DNA of 64,000 nucleotides from Ardenticatenaceae bacterium (GTDB lineage Bacteria > Chloroflexota > Anaerolineae > Promineifilales > Promineifilaceae), in assembly GCA_020634435.1 (NCBI GenBank), contig JACKBS010000005.1, positions 930,001 through 994,000 on the forward strand, read 5' to 3'. The position numbers and the translations under genes are program-made. How positions within the stretch are numbered: the stretch's first letter is position 1; each line of letters begins with the position of its first letter. The notes under the pieces were generated by a model that searched no databases, was not told where the DNA came from, and worked only from the letters and a program-made list of their open reading frames with translations. Below are positions 16,267-25,220 of the stretch, in pieces.

Positions 16267-18250
16267 CTGCCTTTTGGGCAATATCCGCATATTCCTGCCG
16301 TTCGGCCGTTTCCAAATCTACCCCTACCAACGACAAAATTTCTGCCATCAGTCCTGCCTTGCGTTCGGCGTCCGAACGCGACCAGGTGCGTGATTTGATC
16401 TCCAAAAAGGTGCCCGGTACGGCTGGTTCCACTACTTTGTCAAAGTTGATGGCAAAGTCCGTTTCTTTGTAGATGATGTGCCAGCGCAGCCGATCTTTAG
16501 TGACGGTAATCTCCGATTCGGGGGCAAAATATTCCCGGTAGAAGCGCAAACTGCGGTCCGCATCGGCTAAAAAGCGGGAGCGAGAGAGCATTACCGCGTT
16601 GGGGAACTCTTGCCGTTCCCCCTCACCGATGAGGGTTAGGCGGGTACGCGTCTGGTACACCTGCCCCTCGTCATCGACAAACTCATCTTCGCGGTAGCGT
16701 AGCCGGGCAGAGTCTGGGTCTTCGTTGGCAAAAATGAAGTAATGGTCGTATTGCTTGTAGTGCGCGCCGCGCACGATGGTGGCGTGTTCACTGTTGAGGA
16801 AGTCGAGCACCGCCTCTTTCTTGGCGTTGGTGGCCTTTACCTGCACCTCGAAACTTTCCTGCCGCTGCACGCCTTGCAGCAAAACCAGCTTGTTGTACGG
16901 GCTGGATTCGCGCCGCAGCACAAAGGCATCAATCTCGGCGGCGACCTGGGCAGCTTCTACCTGGGCTCGGGCTTCATCCACCGTGAGCAGTTCCTGATCT
17001 TGCATAAGCCAACGGCCGTTGCACATCACATGCTGCACGTCGCCACTTTTGGCTGCGTAAATCAGGCGCGAGTAGACGCCATCCGGGTTGTTGTGGAACT
17101 GCGGCCAGTTGTGCACACCGCCCATCGCCACGACCGCCAGATCGGCCCGCTTGCCCACTTCCAGGCTGCCGGTCACATCGCCCATGTGCATGGCGCGTGC
17201 ACCACGCCGGGTTACTAGCTCCAGCGCCTGTCGTGCAGGCAGCACCGTCGGATCGTTCGATTGGGCTTTGGCCAGGAGTGCCGCCAGCCGTACCTCTTCC
17301 ACCATGTCCAGATCGTTGTTGCTGGCCGGGCCATCGGTGCCCACGCCCACGTTTAGACCCACATCCAACATTGCTTTCACGTTGGCAATCCCGCTGGCAA
17401 GCTTCAGGTTGCTGCTGGGGCAGTGGGCGACGCCCGCACCGGCTTCCTTCAAAGCAAACATTTCGCTTTTTTCCAGGTGAACGCAGTGCGCGGCCAGCAG
17501 CTTGGTGTTCAGCAGGCCATGGCTGGCAATGTGGGGCACCACGGGCGTGTGGTATTGCTCGCGGCAGTTATCAACTTCAAATTTGGTCTCGGCTACATGC
17601 GTATGAATCGGCACATCGAAGGCGCGGGCTAAATCGGCGCAGGCACGATCCATTTCTGGGGTGCCGGTGTACCAGGCGTGGGGCGCCACGGCGGGCTGGA
17701 TCAGCGGATGACCGTTCCAGCGCTCGATGAAGCGGCGGGTGAGCACCAGGGCATCTTCATAGGTGGCGGCGTCTGGCGCGGGAAAGACGAGGACGGTTTG
17801 GCCTAACAAAGCACGCATGCCGATAACGGCCGTTTCCTCCGCAATCGCCTCTTCAAAATAGTACATGTCGGCAAATGTGGTCACGCCAGAGCGAATCATC
17901 TCAGCACAGGCGATGCGCGTGCCGAGCTTCACAAACTCCGGCGTCACAAACTCCCGCTCGACGGGCATCAGGTAGCCCAGCCAGACGTCCAGCCGCAGGT
18001 CATCGTTCAGCCCGCGAAACAACGTCATGGGGATGTGCGTGTGGGCGTTGACCAGCCCTGGCATGATGACCTGGCCGGTGCAATCTACAACTTCGGCAGC
18101 TTCAAATTCAGACGCAAGGGTTTGGGCTGAGCCAACGGCGACAATCGAATCGCCCAGAATGGCTACCGCGCCGTTTGGAATAATGTCGTACTGCTCGTTC
18201 ATGGTGACAACGGTGCCGCCAGTGAGCAGAGTATCAGCTTTTTGAGGCAT
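16259..18250 (-). CDS. MTA/SAH-deaminase-like amidohydrolase fused to a CYTH domain
   Basis: A 663-aa protein. Residues 1-440 form a cytosolic amidohydrolase of the MtaD type (5'-methylthioadenosine/S-adenosylhomocysteine deaminase): metal ligands His70/His72 ('NAHTH'), His218 ('IHTHVAE'), His255 ('AAHCVH') and Asp306 ('VGTDGP'). MtaD enzymes normally end near residue 430-440. Residues about 462-655 form a CYTH fold, which hydrolyses triphosphates or makes cAMP in other proteins: 'FEVQVKA' replaces the usual ExExK (Gln470 for the second Glu), and 'ARLRYREDEF' and 'GTFLEIKSR' match later family strands. The weakened motif may mean binding without catalysis. ATG at 18248-18250. Confidence 0.85.
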   Translation of the reverse strand: MPQKADTLLTGGTVVTMNEQYDIIPNGAVAILGDSIVAVGSAQTLASEFEAAEVVDCTGQVIMPGLVNAHTHIPMTLFRGLNDDLRLDVWLGYLMPVEREFVTPEFVKLGTRIACAEMIRSGVTTFADMYYFEEAIAEETAVIGMRALLGQTVLVFPAPDAATYEDALVLTRRFIERWNGHPLIQPAVAPHAWYTGTPEMDRACADLARAFDVPIHTHVAETKFEVDNCREQYHTPVVPHIASHGLLNTKLLAAHCVHLEKSEMFALKEAGAGVAHCPSSNLKLASGIANVKAMLDVGLNVGVGTDGPASNNDLDMVEEVRLAALLAKAQSNDPTVLPARQALELVTRRGARAMHMGDVTGSLEVGKRADLAVVAMGGVHNWPQFHNNPDGVYSRLIYAAKSGDVQHVMCNGRWLMQDQELLTVDEARAQVEAAQVAAEIDAFVLRRESSPYNKLVLLQGVQRQESFEVQVKATNAKKEAVLDFLNSEHATIVRGAHYKQYDHYFIFANEDPDSARLRYREDEFVDDEGQVYQTRTRLTLIGEGERQEFPNAVMLSRSRFLADADRSLRFYREYFAPESEITVTKDRLRWHIIYKETDFAINFDKVVEPAVPGTFLEIKSRTWSRSDAERKAGLMAEILSLVGVDLETAERQEYADIAQKAGN

Positions 18251-18264
18251 GTGCCCCTCCGTTT

Positions 18265-18334
18265 TGGTAAGCGGTTATCGGTAAACAGTAATCGGTCATC
18301 ACCGATAACGGATTACCGGCTACCGATTACGGTA
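18265..18334. repeat. intergenic repeat, GGTAATCGGTTATCGG family, copy 1
   Basis: Blocks such as GGTTATCGGTAA, GTAATCGGT, ACCGATAACGG and ACCGATTAC alternate and form an imperfect inverted repeat between divergent genes. Related elements occur at 26865, 28900 and 58657. Confidence 0.75.
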
Positions 18335-18355
18335 CGCGGGATTATACCTAATTCC

Positions 18356-18364
18356 TGTTATAAT
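18356..18364 (+). promoter_or_regulatory. extended -10 promoter for the nucleoside phosphorylase gene
   Basis: TGtTATAAT, with the perfect hexamer at 18359-18364, 85 bases before the ATG and just outside the upstream repeat. Confidence 0.6.
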
Positions 18365-18449
18365 CGGGAACCGGTAGCTGACGGTAACGAGTTGTTAACG
18401 CAGCGGTAACTCAAATACGCATTTACCCAATGACGAAGGATTTCCCACC

Positions 18450-19754
18450 ATGCGCATGATAGATTTGATCGAAAAGAAACGAGACGGCAAAACACTTTCT
18501 ACGGCCGAAATTGAGTGGTTCATTCGGGCCTATACCGACGACGAAGTGCCTGACTATCAGGTCGCCGCCCTGCTGATGGCCATCTACATTCGCGGCATGG
18601 ACCGCCGCGAGACGGTGGACCTGACCCTGGCGATGGCTCACTCCGGTGACGAACTGGATTTGCACGATGTGGCTCCGTTTGTCATCGACAAACATTCCTC
18701 CGGCGGCGTGGGCGATAAGACCACGCTGGCGGTGCAGCCGCTGGTGGCCGCTTGCGGCGTGCCCGTGGGCAAGATGAGCGGTCGTGGCCTCGGTTCCAGT
18801 GGCGGCACGCTGGACAAGATGGAATCCATTCGCGGCTGGTATTTTGAGATGCCCATTGAGCAGTTCAAAAAGCAGCTAGCAGAGATTGGGCTGGTGCTGG
18901 CCGGGCAAACGGCCGTACTCGCCCCCGCCGACAAAAAGTTATACGCCCTGCGCGACGTCACCGGTACGGTCGCCAATGTGTCGCTCATTGCCGGATCGAT
19001 CATGTCCAAAAAGCTGGCCGCCGGAGCCGATGCGATGGTGCTGGACGTAAAAACCGGCTCTGGCGCGTTTATGCCCACAGTGGAAGCCGCCCGCGAACTG
19101 GCCCAGGTGATGGTAGACATCGGCACGGACGCCGGGCGCAAAGTGGTGGCGCTGATTTCCGACATGAACCAGCCGCTGGGGCACGCCATCGGCAACACGC
19201 TGGAGGTGAAGGAGGCGATTGCCACGCTGCAAGGCGGCGGTCCGGCTGACTTTTGGGCCCATTGCCTGGAGGTAGCGGGGCATATGCTGCTGCTGGCGGG
19301 CAAGGCGAATAGCTTGGATCGGGCGAAGGAGTTGGTAACGGCCGTTCGCCAAAACGGTTCTGCGTTCGAGAAATTCCGGCAAATGGTGGCTGCTCAAGGT
19401 GGCGACGTGGCCCAAATCGACGATCCCAGCCTGCTGCCGCAAGCCAAATTTGTGGAGCCAATTTTGGCCCCACGCGGCGGCAGTATTGCGGCGATGGCCA
19501 CGGGGGAGATTGGTTGGGCGGCAGTGCGTTTGGGCGGCGGCCGTTTTGTAAAGACGGACAAAATTGACCACGCCGTTGGCTTTGTCCTGCCTGCCAAAAT
19601 TGGGGACACGTTTGTGGAAGGCGATGAGCTGGGCACCGTGCACGCCAACGACGCCGAAAAGCTAGCCCAGGCCCGCACAGAACTGCTTGCCGCCCTCACC
19701 TGGTCCGACGAACCCGTTGCGCCCCAGCCCCATTTTCATGGGACGATTCAGTAA
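18450..19754 (+). CDS. pdp: pyrimidine-nucleoside phosphorylase
   Basis: A 434-aa cytosolic enzyme that splits uridine/thymidine with phosphate, giving the base and (deoxy)ribose-1-phosphate. The family signature 'SGRGLGSSGGTLDKME' and the phosphate-binding 'KHSSGGVGDKT' are present, and the length is that of the homodimeric Pdp/DeoA family. The sequence lies between Pdp and DeoA, so thymidine-only activity cannot be excluded. ATG at 18450 with an AAGGA-like site upstream. The gene is divergent from the deaminase-CYTH gene; both are nucleoside-related, which may suggest salvage in common (inference). Confidence 0.92.
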   Translation: MRMIDLIEKKRDGKTLSTAEIEWFIRAYTDDEVPDYQVAALLMAIYIRGMDRRETVDLTLAMAHSGDELDLHDVAPFVIDKHSSGGVGDKTTLAVQPLVAACGVPVGKMSGRGLGSSGGTLDKMESIRGWYFEMPIEQFKKQLAEIGLVLAGQTAVLAPADKKLYALRDVTGTVANVSLIAGSIMSKKLAAGADAMVLDVKTGSGAFMPTVEAARELAQVMVDIGTDAGRKVVALISDMNQPLGHAIGNTLEVKEAIATLQGGGPADFWAHCLEVAGHMLLLAGKANSLDRAKELVTAVRQNGSAFEKFRQMVAAQGGDVAQIDDPSLLPQAKFVEPILAPRGGSIAAMATGEIGWAAVRLGGGRFVKTDKIDHAVGFVLPAKIGDTFVEGDELGTVHANDAEKLAQARTELLAALTWSDEPVAPQPHFHGTIQ

Positions 19755-19800
19755 TTGGTAACTGGGTAATTACTCAATTACTGAAGTACCCAATTACTAA
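19751..19800. repeat. convergent-gap repeat, TAATTGGGTAATT family, copy 2
   Basis: GTAATTGGTA at the left and TACCCAATTAC at the right pair with one bulge. The element contains the stop codon of pdp (19752-19754) and that of the convergent glycerophosphodiesterase (19797-19799), so it is the whole intergenic gap. Confidence 0.8.
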
Positions 19801-20528
19801 AATGAAAATGCGCCCGGATTGTTACTGCTAATAGTGTCCACGCCCCACTCCAGCAGGGTGGGGTAATCCCAGTAGAAACCGCCAGGGGTGCAGGCGTAGC
19901 CCGCTTTTTGGATGAGCTTGACTTCGTCCTGCGTCAGAAAGTCGGTGGCAGGACTGAGGGCGTCCAGCGGCACATCGCCAATAAGCGCCAGCGGGTCGCA
20001 AAAACGGCCGACATAAATCAAGCTTACCGTCAAATTGGGGTTCATCTGCTTCACACGGCGCAGGGCAAACTGGTCGAAGCTGATGAGTACGACCTGATCT
20101 TCCATGCCGTGCTGCTCGATGAGGTGCACTACGTGCTGGTCCAGGCGCGGTTCAAATATGGGGCCATGCTTGAGCTCGATCATCAGCGCCACACGGTCTT
20201 TGGCCCAGGCGAGAACTTCATCTAAAAGCGGCATTTTTAGCCCGGCAAACTGCGAGTCAAAGTAGCTGCCCACGTCGAGGATGCGCAAGTAGTCGGCGGT
20301 AAAATTACCAATCTGGCCGCGAATGCCGGTTTTGTACTGCAAATCGGTGTCGTGGAACAAAATGACCTGTTCGTCGGCGGTGAGCTGCACGTCCAGCTCC
20401 AACAAATCAGCCCCGCCCGCCAGACCAGCCTCAAAAGCGGGCATCGTATTTTCTGGGGCAACGTCCATGGCTCCCCGATGACCAACAAGCAGGGGACGGC
20501 CGTTTCTTTCACGTCTTAATTCGTACAT
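19797..20528 (-). CDS. glycerophosphodiester phosphodiesterase
   Basis: A 243-aa GDPD enzyme that hydrolyses glycerophosphodiesters to glycerol-3-phosphate and an alcohol. Key residues are visible in 'GHRGAMDVAPENTMPAF' (His/Arg/Glu/Asn), 'ELDVQLTADEQVILFHD' (Glu, Asp and second His) and 'MIELKHG' (Glu/Lys). It has no signal peptide, so it is a cytosolic UgpQ-like form. ATG at 20526-20528 is favoured over an upstream TTG because AAGGAAAG lies six bases before it. Confidence 0.9.
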   Translation of the reverse strand: MYELRRERNGRPLLVGHRGAMDVAPENTMPAFEAGLAGGADLLELDVQLTADEQVILFHDTDLQYKTGIRGQIGNFTADYLRILDVGSYFDSQFAGLKMPLLDEVLAWAKDRVALMIELKHGPIFEPRLDQHVVHLIEQHGMEDQVVLISFDQFALRRVKQMNPNLTVSLIYVGRFCDPLALIGDVPLDALSPATDFLTQDEVKLIQKAGYACTPGGFYWDYPTLLEWGVDTISSNNPGAFSF

Positions 20529-20623
20529 CAACTACTTTCCTTGAACTACTGATTGTGCAGATTTTGGCTTCTCAGCCAGAGGTTCTGTTTAACTACTCAG
20601 CCCTTGCCCTGATCCAGGCCGCG

Positions 20624-21685
20624 TTACTTGCCGCCCATCACGGCCTCATAGCGCTTCACTTCTTGGACCAGCCGCTGGGGACGGCCGTTAAATTCGCGCC
20701 AGTCTAACTTTTCCAGCGTCAGCTTCCACAAAATATCGGTCAGCGCCGCATTCACCGGGGTGGGGATGCCGTGTTCCTTGCCCACTTTGGCGATGGCCCC
20801 GTTGTGGTACACTACCTCGCTTTTGCCCTTGCCTGTGGTCAGGTCAATGTGGAACGAAGGCATTTTGTCGCCACGGCCGTCGGCCACCAGCTTGGTGAGG
20901 CCCGGTTTGAGCAGGGCGCGCGGCAGTCGCTGCACAGAAAAAGCCAGCTTCGTGGCCGACACAGCCGGTAAATCAACTACTTTGTGCCCGGCTGCTTTCA
21001 TCACGGCCAAGGTCTCTTTGAGCATTCGGATTTCCAGATCAAAGATGGCATCTGAGCTGTACACCAGGCCTGGTCGTCGGTTCAAAATGGCAGAGGTGGC
21101 GTTGGCAATGATATTGAGAAACGCTTTCGACCACTTCATCGACTCGTAATCTTTATGCCCTTGTGTTTCCATACCCGCATCGGCGAACAGCTTGAGCCAC
21201 TGCCGGATGTCTTGCTTGGGGTGGGTCGGTGCCAGGCAAAAGCCGCCATCGGTACGCTCGGCGACCAGCTGGGTGGTTGTTTCTTTGCGGATGGGTAGGG
21301 TGAACGATCCGGAAATCACCCGCTCGGCCCCAAATTGCTTGATGAGTCCTTTTTCCACGCCAATGCCATTCTGGGTGGTGATGATCATGTTGGGTTGGGG
21401 GCAAAAGGCGATGAGCGGATCGATAGCCGATGCCAGATCGTACGCTTTCATCGTCAGGATGATGAGATCATAGTTTTGCCCATCTTTGAAGGCCTGAGCG
21501 GCGGAGGTAACGGCCGTTGGTCGGGTGACAATTCTTTTATTGCCTTCGGTCAGCTCCAGCCCGGTTTCGCCAATTAAATCCGCCATGACCTGGCGGGTGA
21601 TGAGGGTGACATTGTGTTTGTGCTGCGCCAGCCGAGCGCCCAAATAGCCCCCGACCGCGCCAGCCCCATAAATCAAGATATCCAT
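20624..21685 (-). CDS. ketopantoate reductase family protein
   Basis: A 353-aa protein of the PanE/ApbA family. The N-terminus is a dinucleotide-binding 'GAGAVGGYLGARLA', then 'TQNGIGVE' and the family catalytic Lys region 'MKWSKAFLNIIANATSAIL' (Lys, Asn). Classical PanE (about 300 aa) reduces 2-dehydropantoate with NADPH for coenzyme A synthesis; this copy is about 50 residues longer and has no pan genes nearby, so it could act on another 2-oxo acid. ATG at 21683-21685. Confidence 0.85.
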   Translation of the reverse strand: MDILIYGAGAVGGYLGARLAQHKHNVTLITRQVMADLIGETGLELTEGNKRIVTRPTAVTSAAQAFKDGQNYDLIILTMKAYDLASAIDPLIAFCPQPNMIITTQNGIGVEKGLIKQFGAERVISGSFTLPIRKETTTQLVAERTDGGFCLAPTHPKQDIRQWLKLFADAGMETQGHKDYESMKWSKAFLNIIANATSAILNRRPGLVYSSDAIFDLEIRMLKETLAVMKAAGHKVVDLPAVSATKLAFSVQRLPRALLKPGLTKLVADGRGDKMPSFHIDLTTGKGKSEVVYHNGAIAKVGKEHGIPTPVNAALTDILWKLTLEKLDWREFNGRPQRLVQEVKRYEAVMGGK

Positions 21686-21707
21686 ATGCTTATTCCGCTA
21701 CAGATGT

Positions 21708-21763
21708 GGAGATTAGAGACTAGAGATTGGAGATTTTTCAATCTCTAATCTTCAATCTCCTGT
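21708..21763. repeat. intergenic repeat, GAGATTAGAGACTAGAGATTGG family
   Basis: Left blocks GGAGATTAGAGA and AGAGATTGGAGAT pair with right blocks ATCTCTAATC and TTCAATCTCC. It lies between two genes read in the same direction. A related fragment occurs at about 26998-27036, upstream of thrS. Confidence 0.7.
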
Positions 21764-21781
21764 TTATCATCCATCATTCAG

Positions 21782-22717
21782 TTAAACTGCACCCAACGTG
21801 CTGCCGATGAAAGTGTCATAGCCACGCAAAAAGTCGGGAACGGCCGTTGCCCGCTTCCCCGCCAGCTGAATTTCTTCCAAAACCAAAGCGCCATCGGCAG
21901 TGAGAACGGCCGCGCCTTCTTCATACGCGACCACAGTTCCCGGTTGTCCTGCGGGTAATCGGCCGTCCGCTACCCGCACCTTGAGAATTTTTAGCATTTC
22001 GCCCTGCCAGGTGGTGAATGCCCCTGGCCACGGTGTCATCGCCCGCACGCGGCGGTCCAGTTCGGTGCTGGTTTGCTGCCAATCAAGACGGCCGTCTTCT
22101 TTGCTAATCATCGGGGCGTAGGTAGATTTTTCATCGTCCTGTGGTGTGGCGGTGAGCCTGCCTGCCAAGATGCTGTCCAGATGTTCTTCCAGCAGGTTTG
22201 CGCCCAGGGTAGACAGCCGATCGTGGAGGGAAGCGGCCGTTTCTGTGGGCGAAATCGGTGTCGAGGCACAGGCGTACACCGCGCCCGTATCTAACCCCAC
22301 ATCCATCTGCATCAGGCAGATGCCAGTTTGGTCATCACCTGCCAGAATGGCATGCTGGATGGGGGCCGCGCCGCGCCAACGTGGCAGCAGCGAGGCGTGG
22401 ATGTTCAGGCAGCCGTGCGGCGGCAGGTTTAGCACGTGGGGCCGCAAAATCTGCCCAAAGGCGGCCACGACAATGATGTCCGGCTGCCAATCGCGCAAGG
22501 TCTGCGCGGCTTCTTCGCTGCGCAGCGATTTGGGCTGGTAAACGGGGATATTAGCCGCTTCTGCCGTGACTTTGACGGGAGACGGCCGTAACTGCTTGCC
22601 GCGCCCAGCTGGACGATCTGGCTGGGTGACAACGCCAACCACCGTTTGTGTTTCGATTAATGTTTGCAGGACAGGCACCGCAAATTCTGGCGTGCCCATA
22701 AAAACAACCTTTGCCAT
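21782..22717 (-). CDS. fmt: methionyl-tRNA formyltransferase
   Basis: A 311-aa enzyme that formylates initiator Met-tRNA with 10-formyl-tetrahydrofolate. The formyltransferase domain shows 'FMGTPEFAVPVL', the signature 'SLLPRWRGAAPIQHAI' with catalytic Asn/His ('LNIHASLLP'), and 'DVGLDTG'. A C-terminal OB-like tRNA-binding domain follows from about residue 205. Full length. No def or priA neighbour. Confidence 0.95.
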   Translation of the reverse strand: MAKVVFMGTPEFAVPVLQTLIETQTVVGVVTQPDRPAGRGKQLRPSPVKVTAEAANIPVYQPKSLRSEEAAQTLRDWQPDIIVVAAFGQILRPHVLNLPPHGCLNIHASLLPRWRGAAPIQHAILAGDDQTGICLMQMDVGLDTGAVYACASTPISPTETAASLHDRLSTLGANLLEEHLDSILAGRLTATPQDDEKSTYAPMISKEDGRLDWQQTSTELDRRVRAMTPWPGAFTTWQGEMLKILKVRVADGRLPAGQPGTVVAYEEGAAVLTADGALVLEEIQLAGKRATAVPDFLRGYDTFIGSTLGAV

Positions 22718-22756
22718 AGCGGCATTCTAACCACGATCTCCTGGTTTGCAAACTTA

Positions 22757-22785
22757 TTGACGTAATGTGTCCACACCCTTACAAT
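22757..22785 (+). promoter_or_regulatory. sigma70-type promoter for the DUF4870 gene
   Basis: TTGACG (22757-22762) and TACAAT (22780-22785), spacing 17. Confidence 0.7.
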
Positions 22786-22866
22786 GCAATCATTCACGCA
22801 AAATGGTTGGGCAAACATGCTTCGTTTGCCGGAATCAAAGCTATTGCAATTAGGAGGCAATTCTAA

Positions 22867-23214
22867 ATGAGTGAAGATATTGATATTAGCAACGATGATA
22901 TGAGCGGTATGGGACCATCCGATGATGACAAGCTGTGGGCGCTGTTGGCTTATGTGTTTTCTCCATTGATTCCAATTATTATCTTTTTGATGGAAGATAA
23001 GAAGAATCGGCCGTTTTTGAAGGCACATAACGCACAGGCACTGGCCTGGGGTTTGCTCAGTATGGTGATTGGTGCCGTATCGACACCATTGTGTGGTATT
23101 CCTGGACTGCTTATGTGGTTTGTGGCCATTTACTGGGGCTGGCAAGCTTACCAGGGCCAAGAAGTTACCATTCCCTTTATTACTGACTTTGTGAAGGGGC
23201 AGGGCTGGGCCTAA
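22867..23214 (+). CDS. DUF4870-like small membrane protein
   Basis: A 115-aa protein with an acidic N-terminus (residues 1-20) and membrane helices at about 24-42 and 57-90. The pattern 'DDDKLWALLAYVFSPLIPIIIFL...R.FLKAHNAQAL' is the DUF4870/Tic20-like signature. AGGAGG precedes the ATG. Its terminator at 23259 separates it from the next membrane protein gene. Confidence 0.82.
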   Translation: MSEDIDISNDDMSGMGPSDDDKLWALLAYVFSPLIPIIIFLMEDKKNRPFLKAHNAQALAWGLLSMVIGAVSTPLCGIPGLLMWFVAIYWGWQAYQGQEVTIPFITDFVKGQGWA

Positions 23215-23258
23215 ACAGCGGCTCTTTGCATTGGAAGCTGTGAATTTGTAAGTTGGCG

Positions 23259-23292
23259 GCCAGCCTCGACAAAGGTGTTGAGGCTGGCTTTC
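23259..23292 (+). terminator. intrinsic terminator
   Basis: 13-bp stem GCCAGCCTCGACA / TGTTGAGGCTGGC (one G.T pair) around AAGG, followed by TTTCTTTTT. Confidence 0.88.
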
Positions 23293-23325
23293 TTTTTGGG
23301 ATGACTTTGATCAGGAGGATTTTTG

Positions 23326-24051
23326 ATGGATGTCGCAAAAGCGTTTACCTACATCACCGAAGATGATCGCTGGATGGGCAAGATTGCCATCGGTGCCCTC
23401 ATTTCGCTGGCGTCGTTTTTAATCCTGCCAGGATTTTTGCTGACGGGGTACCTGGTTGGCATTGCCCGCAACGTGATGAATGGCGTGAAACGGCCGCTTC
23501 CTGAATGGGATGACTTGGGAACTTTGTTTAAGGACGGACTCTCTATCGTAATGGCATCTGTTGTGTACACCTTGCCGTTCTGGCTGTTGATTTGCATTGC
23601 CTTTGTATCCACCATTGGTTTTGGCGGACTGAGTGAAATGACTGAAATTAGCGAAGATGCCATCGCCGCGGGTGTCATGGCTACTTACGGATTGGTAGGC
23701 TGCCTTGTTTTGATCTTCATGCTGGCGCTGTTTTTCATCAGCCCCGCCATTGTGATCCAGTACGTTCGTGAAGGCGAACTAGGTGCTTGCTTCCGCTTTG
23801 GCGAGGTTTTCACCATTGTGCGGGAAAACATGGGTGACATTTTGATTGCTGGGCTGACGCCATTTTTAGCCAGCTTCGTCATGTCGATGGTGTTTGGGGT
23901 GCTGAACATTTTTCTCTGCGTAGGAACCGTGCTGGCTTTTCTGCTGAGCTTTGTAATGACGCCGTATTTAACGGCCGTTACGGGTCATCTCTACGGGCAG
24001 ATTGCGGGCAAAGTTGGCGGCAAACCACCGGAAGAGAAGTTTGCCCTGTAG
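23326..24051 (+). CDS. DUF4013-like membrane protein
   Basis: A 241-aa protein with about six membrane helices. It begins with the family-typical 'MDVAKAFTYITEDDRWMGKIAIGAL', in which a soluble helix precedes the membrane part, and ends with a cytosolic Lys/Glu-rich tail. Function unknown. ATG 23326 follows AGGAGG; a TTG three bases upstream is in frame but less likely. Confidence 0.8.
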   Translation: MDVAKAFTYITEDDRWMGKIAIGALISLASFLILPGFLLTGYLVGIARNVMNGVKRPLPEWDDLGTLFKDGLSIVMASVVYTLPFWLLICIAFVSTIGFGGLSEMTEISEDAIAAGVMATYGLVGCLVLIFMLALFFISPAIVIQYVREGELGACFRFGEVFTIVRENMGDILIAGLTPFLASFVMSMVFGVLNIFLCVGTVLAFLLSFVMTPYLTAVTGHLYGQIAGKVGGKPPEEKFAL

Positions 24052-24083
24052 TCTTTTGTGTGGTGTTGGCAAAAAAGGGAAAG

Positions 24084-24122
24084 AAAAAGCGGCGCATCCG
24101 AGGGTTGGTGCGCCGCTTTTTA
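24084..24122. terminator. bidirectional terminator
   Basis: Stem AAAAAGCGGCGCA / TGCGCCGCTTTTT separates the convergent DUF4013 and bactofilin-like genes. Confidence 0.88.
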
Positions 24123-24144
24123 TGAGGGAAGAGGGTTTTATGAG

Positions 24145-25218
24145 CTAGTTGATATCGGCTTTGTCTGGAAGCGTGTCCAGAACGGCCGTAATCTTATCTG
24201 GATTTGGCTGGGGCAAAGCCATCAGCGGATAGTCGCGGGTGCCAAACTTGGTCAGTGCCGTAGCGCCCAGGCCAATAAACACGATGGCCATAGAAACCAG
24301 GCTTTCGCCAAAGACAAAGGGAATCGCGCCTAAAAAGCCAATCACAAACGTGATGGTGGCAGTGCCCAACGCTGTGGTCATTGCCTGACTGCGGTTTTTA
24401 ATGTTCAGCCGCTGGGCCAGAAATTCACCTACCACATTGCCCACGCTAAACCAGCCAAGGAAGCCAGCCGCCATCAGCGCCAATACCATCACAAACATGA
24501 TGGGGAAGCCGAGTAACCCCAGGCCGCAGGCCAGAATAAGAACGGCCGATACCAACCCAAAGATCACCAGCACAAACGGCATTGAGAAGGAGGTGAGCAT
24601 ACCCACGGCCCCGCTAGCCAGCGGCTTTTTGCGTAGTGCATCCTCAATGCGCATCATGGGCTGCGGGAAGAATGAAGCCGCGGCAAAGGCTAACAGCGCA
24701 AACACCAGGCTGCGCACAATGGCCGCAGCCGTTCCGCCTACGAATTGGCCCAAGGGTGACGGCCGTTCTACTTCAACCGTCGGCGGCGGGGCAAAATTGA
24801 CAGAAGCTGTCAATTCGTTCACAAAGTTAGACACGCCAGCTGGCAGGACTACATCCATGTCGATGCAGCTCAAGCTGCTGGCACCTTCACCAGCACTGGC
24901 TCCGTTGAACAGCACACAATCTCCACTGAGGACGGCCGTATCGGCAATTTCTAGATCGCCGTTAAACAAAACCACATCCCCATCAACGGTTCCGGCAATT
25001 GTGGCATTTCCATTAAAGAGGACAATATCACCTTTGACGTGGCCACCCTCGGCCAGTTCAAGGTTTTCATCAAACAATACGATATCGTCGTAAACGACAT
25101 CCCCATCGCCAACCACACGTTGGGCCAGCGGGGCTGCCAGCACGGCACCCGTAGGAATGAGCAGCAGCACCAGGGCAAGAAGAAGTAATAGTCGGCGTTG
25201 CGTCTTATGACGTTGCAT
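24145..25218 (-). CDS. bactofilin-like polymer-forming domain on a multi-pass membrane protein
   Basis: A 357-aa envelope protein. A signal segment (about 8-29) precedes a beta-helix made of repeated 'GDIVLFNG / GDVVLFNG / GDCVLFNG' turns (about 40-120), the pattern of polymer-forming bactofilin-like domains. Four to five membrane helices follow (about 160-320) and a short cytosolic tail. The beta-helix is placed outside the cytoplasm, unlike classical cytoplasmic bactofilins. It is the third gene after an ECF sigma factor and its anti-sigma factor, with a two-base gap from the latter, so it is probably part of the same regulatory circuit: sensor, effector or target (inference). Confidence 0.78.
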   Translation of the reverse strand: MQRHKTQRRLLLLLALVLLLIPTGAVLAAPLAQRVVGDGDVVYDDIVLFDENLELAEGGHVKGDIVLFNGNATIAGTVDGDVVLFNGDLEIADTAVLSGDCVLFNGASAGEGASSLSCIDMDVVLPAGVSNFVNELTASVNFAPPPTVEVERPSPLGQFVGGTAAAIVRSLVFALLAFAAASFFPQPMMRIEDALRKKPLASGAVGMLTSFSMPFVLVIFGLVSAVLILACGLGLLGFPIMFVMVLALMAAGFLGWFSVGNVVGEFLAQRLNIKNRSQAMTTALGTATITFVIGFLGAIPFVFGESLVSMAIVFIGLGATALTKFGTRDYPLMALPQPNPDKITAVLDTLPDKADIN

Positions 25219-25220
25219 AC

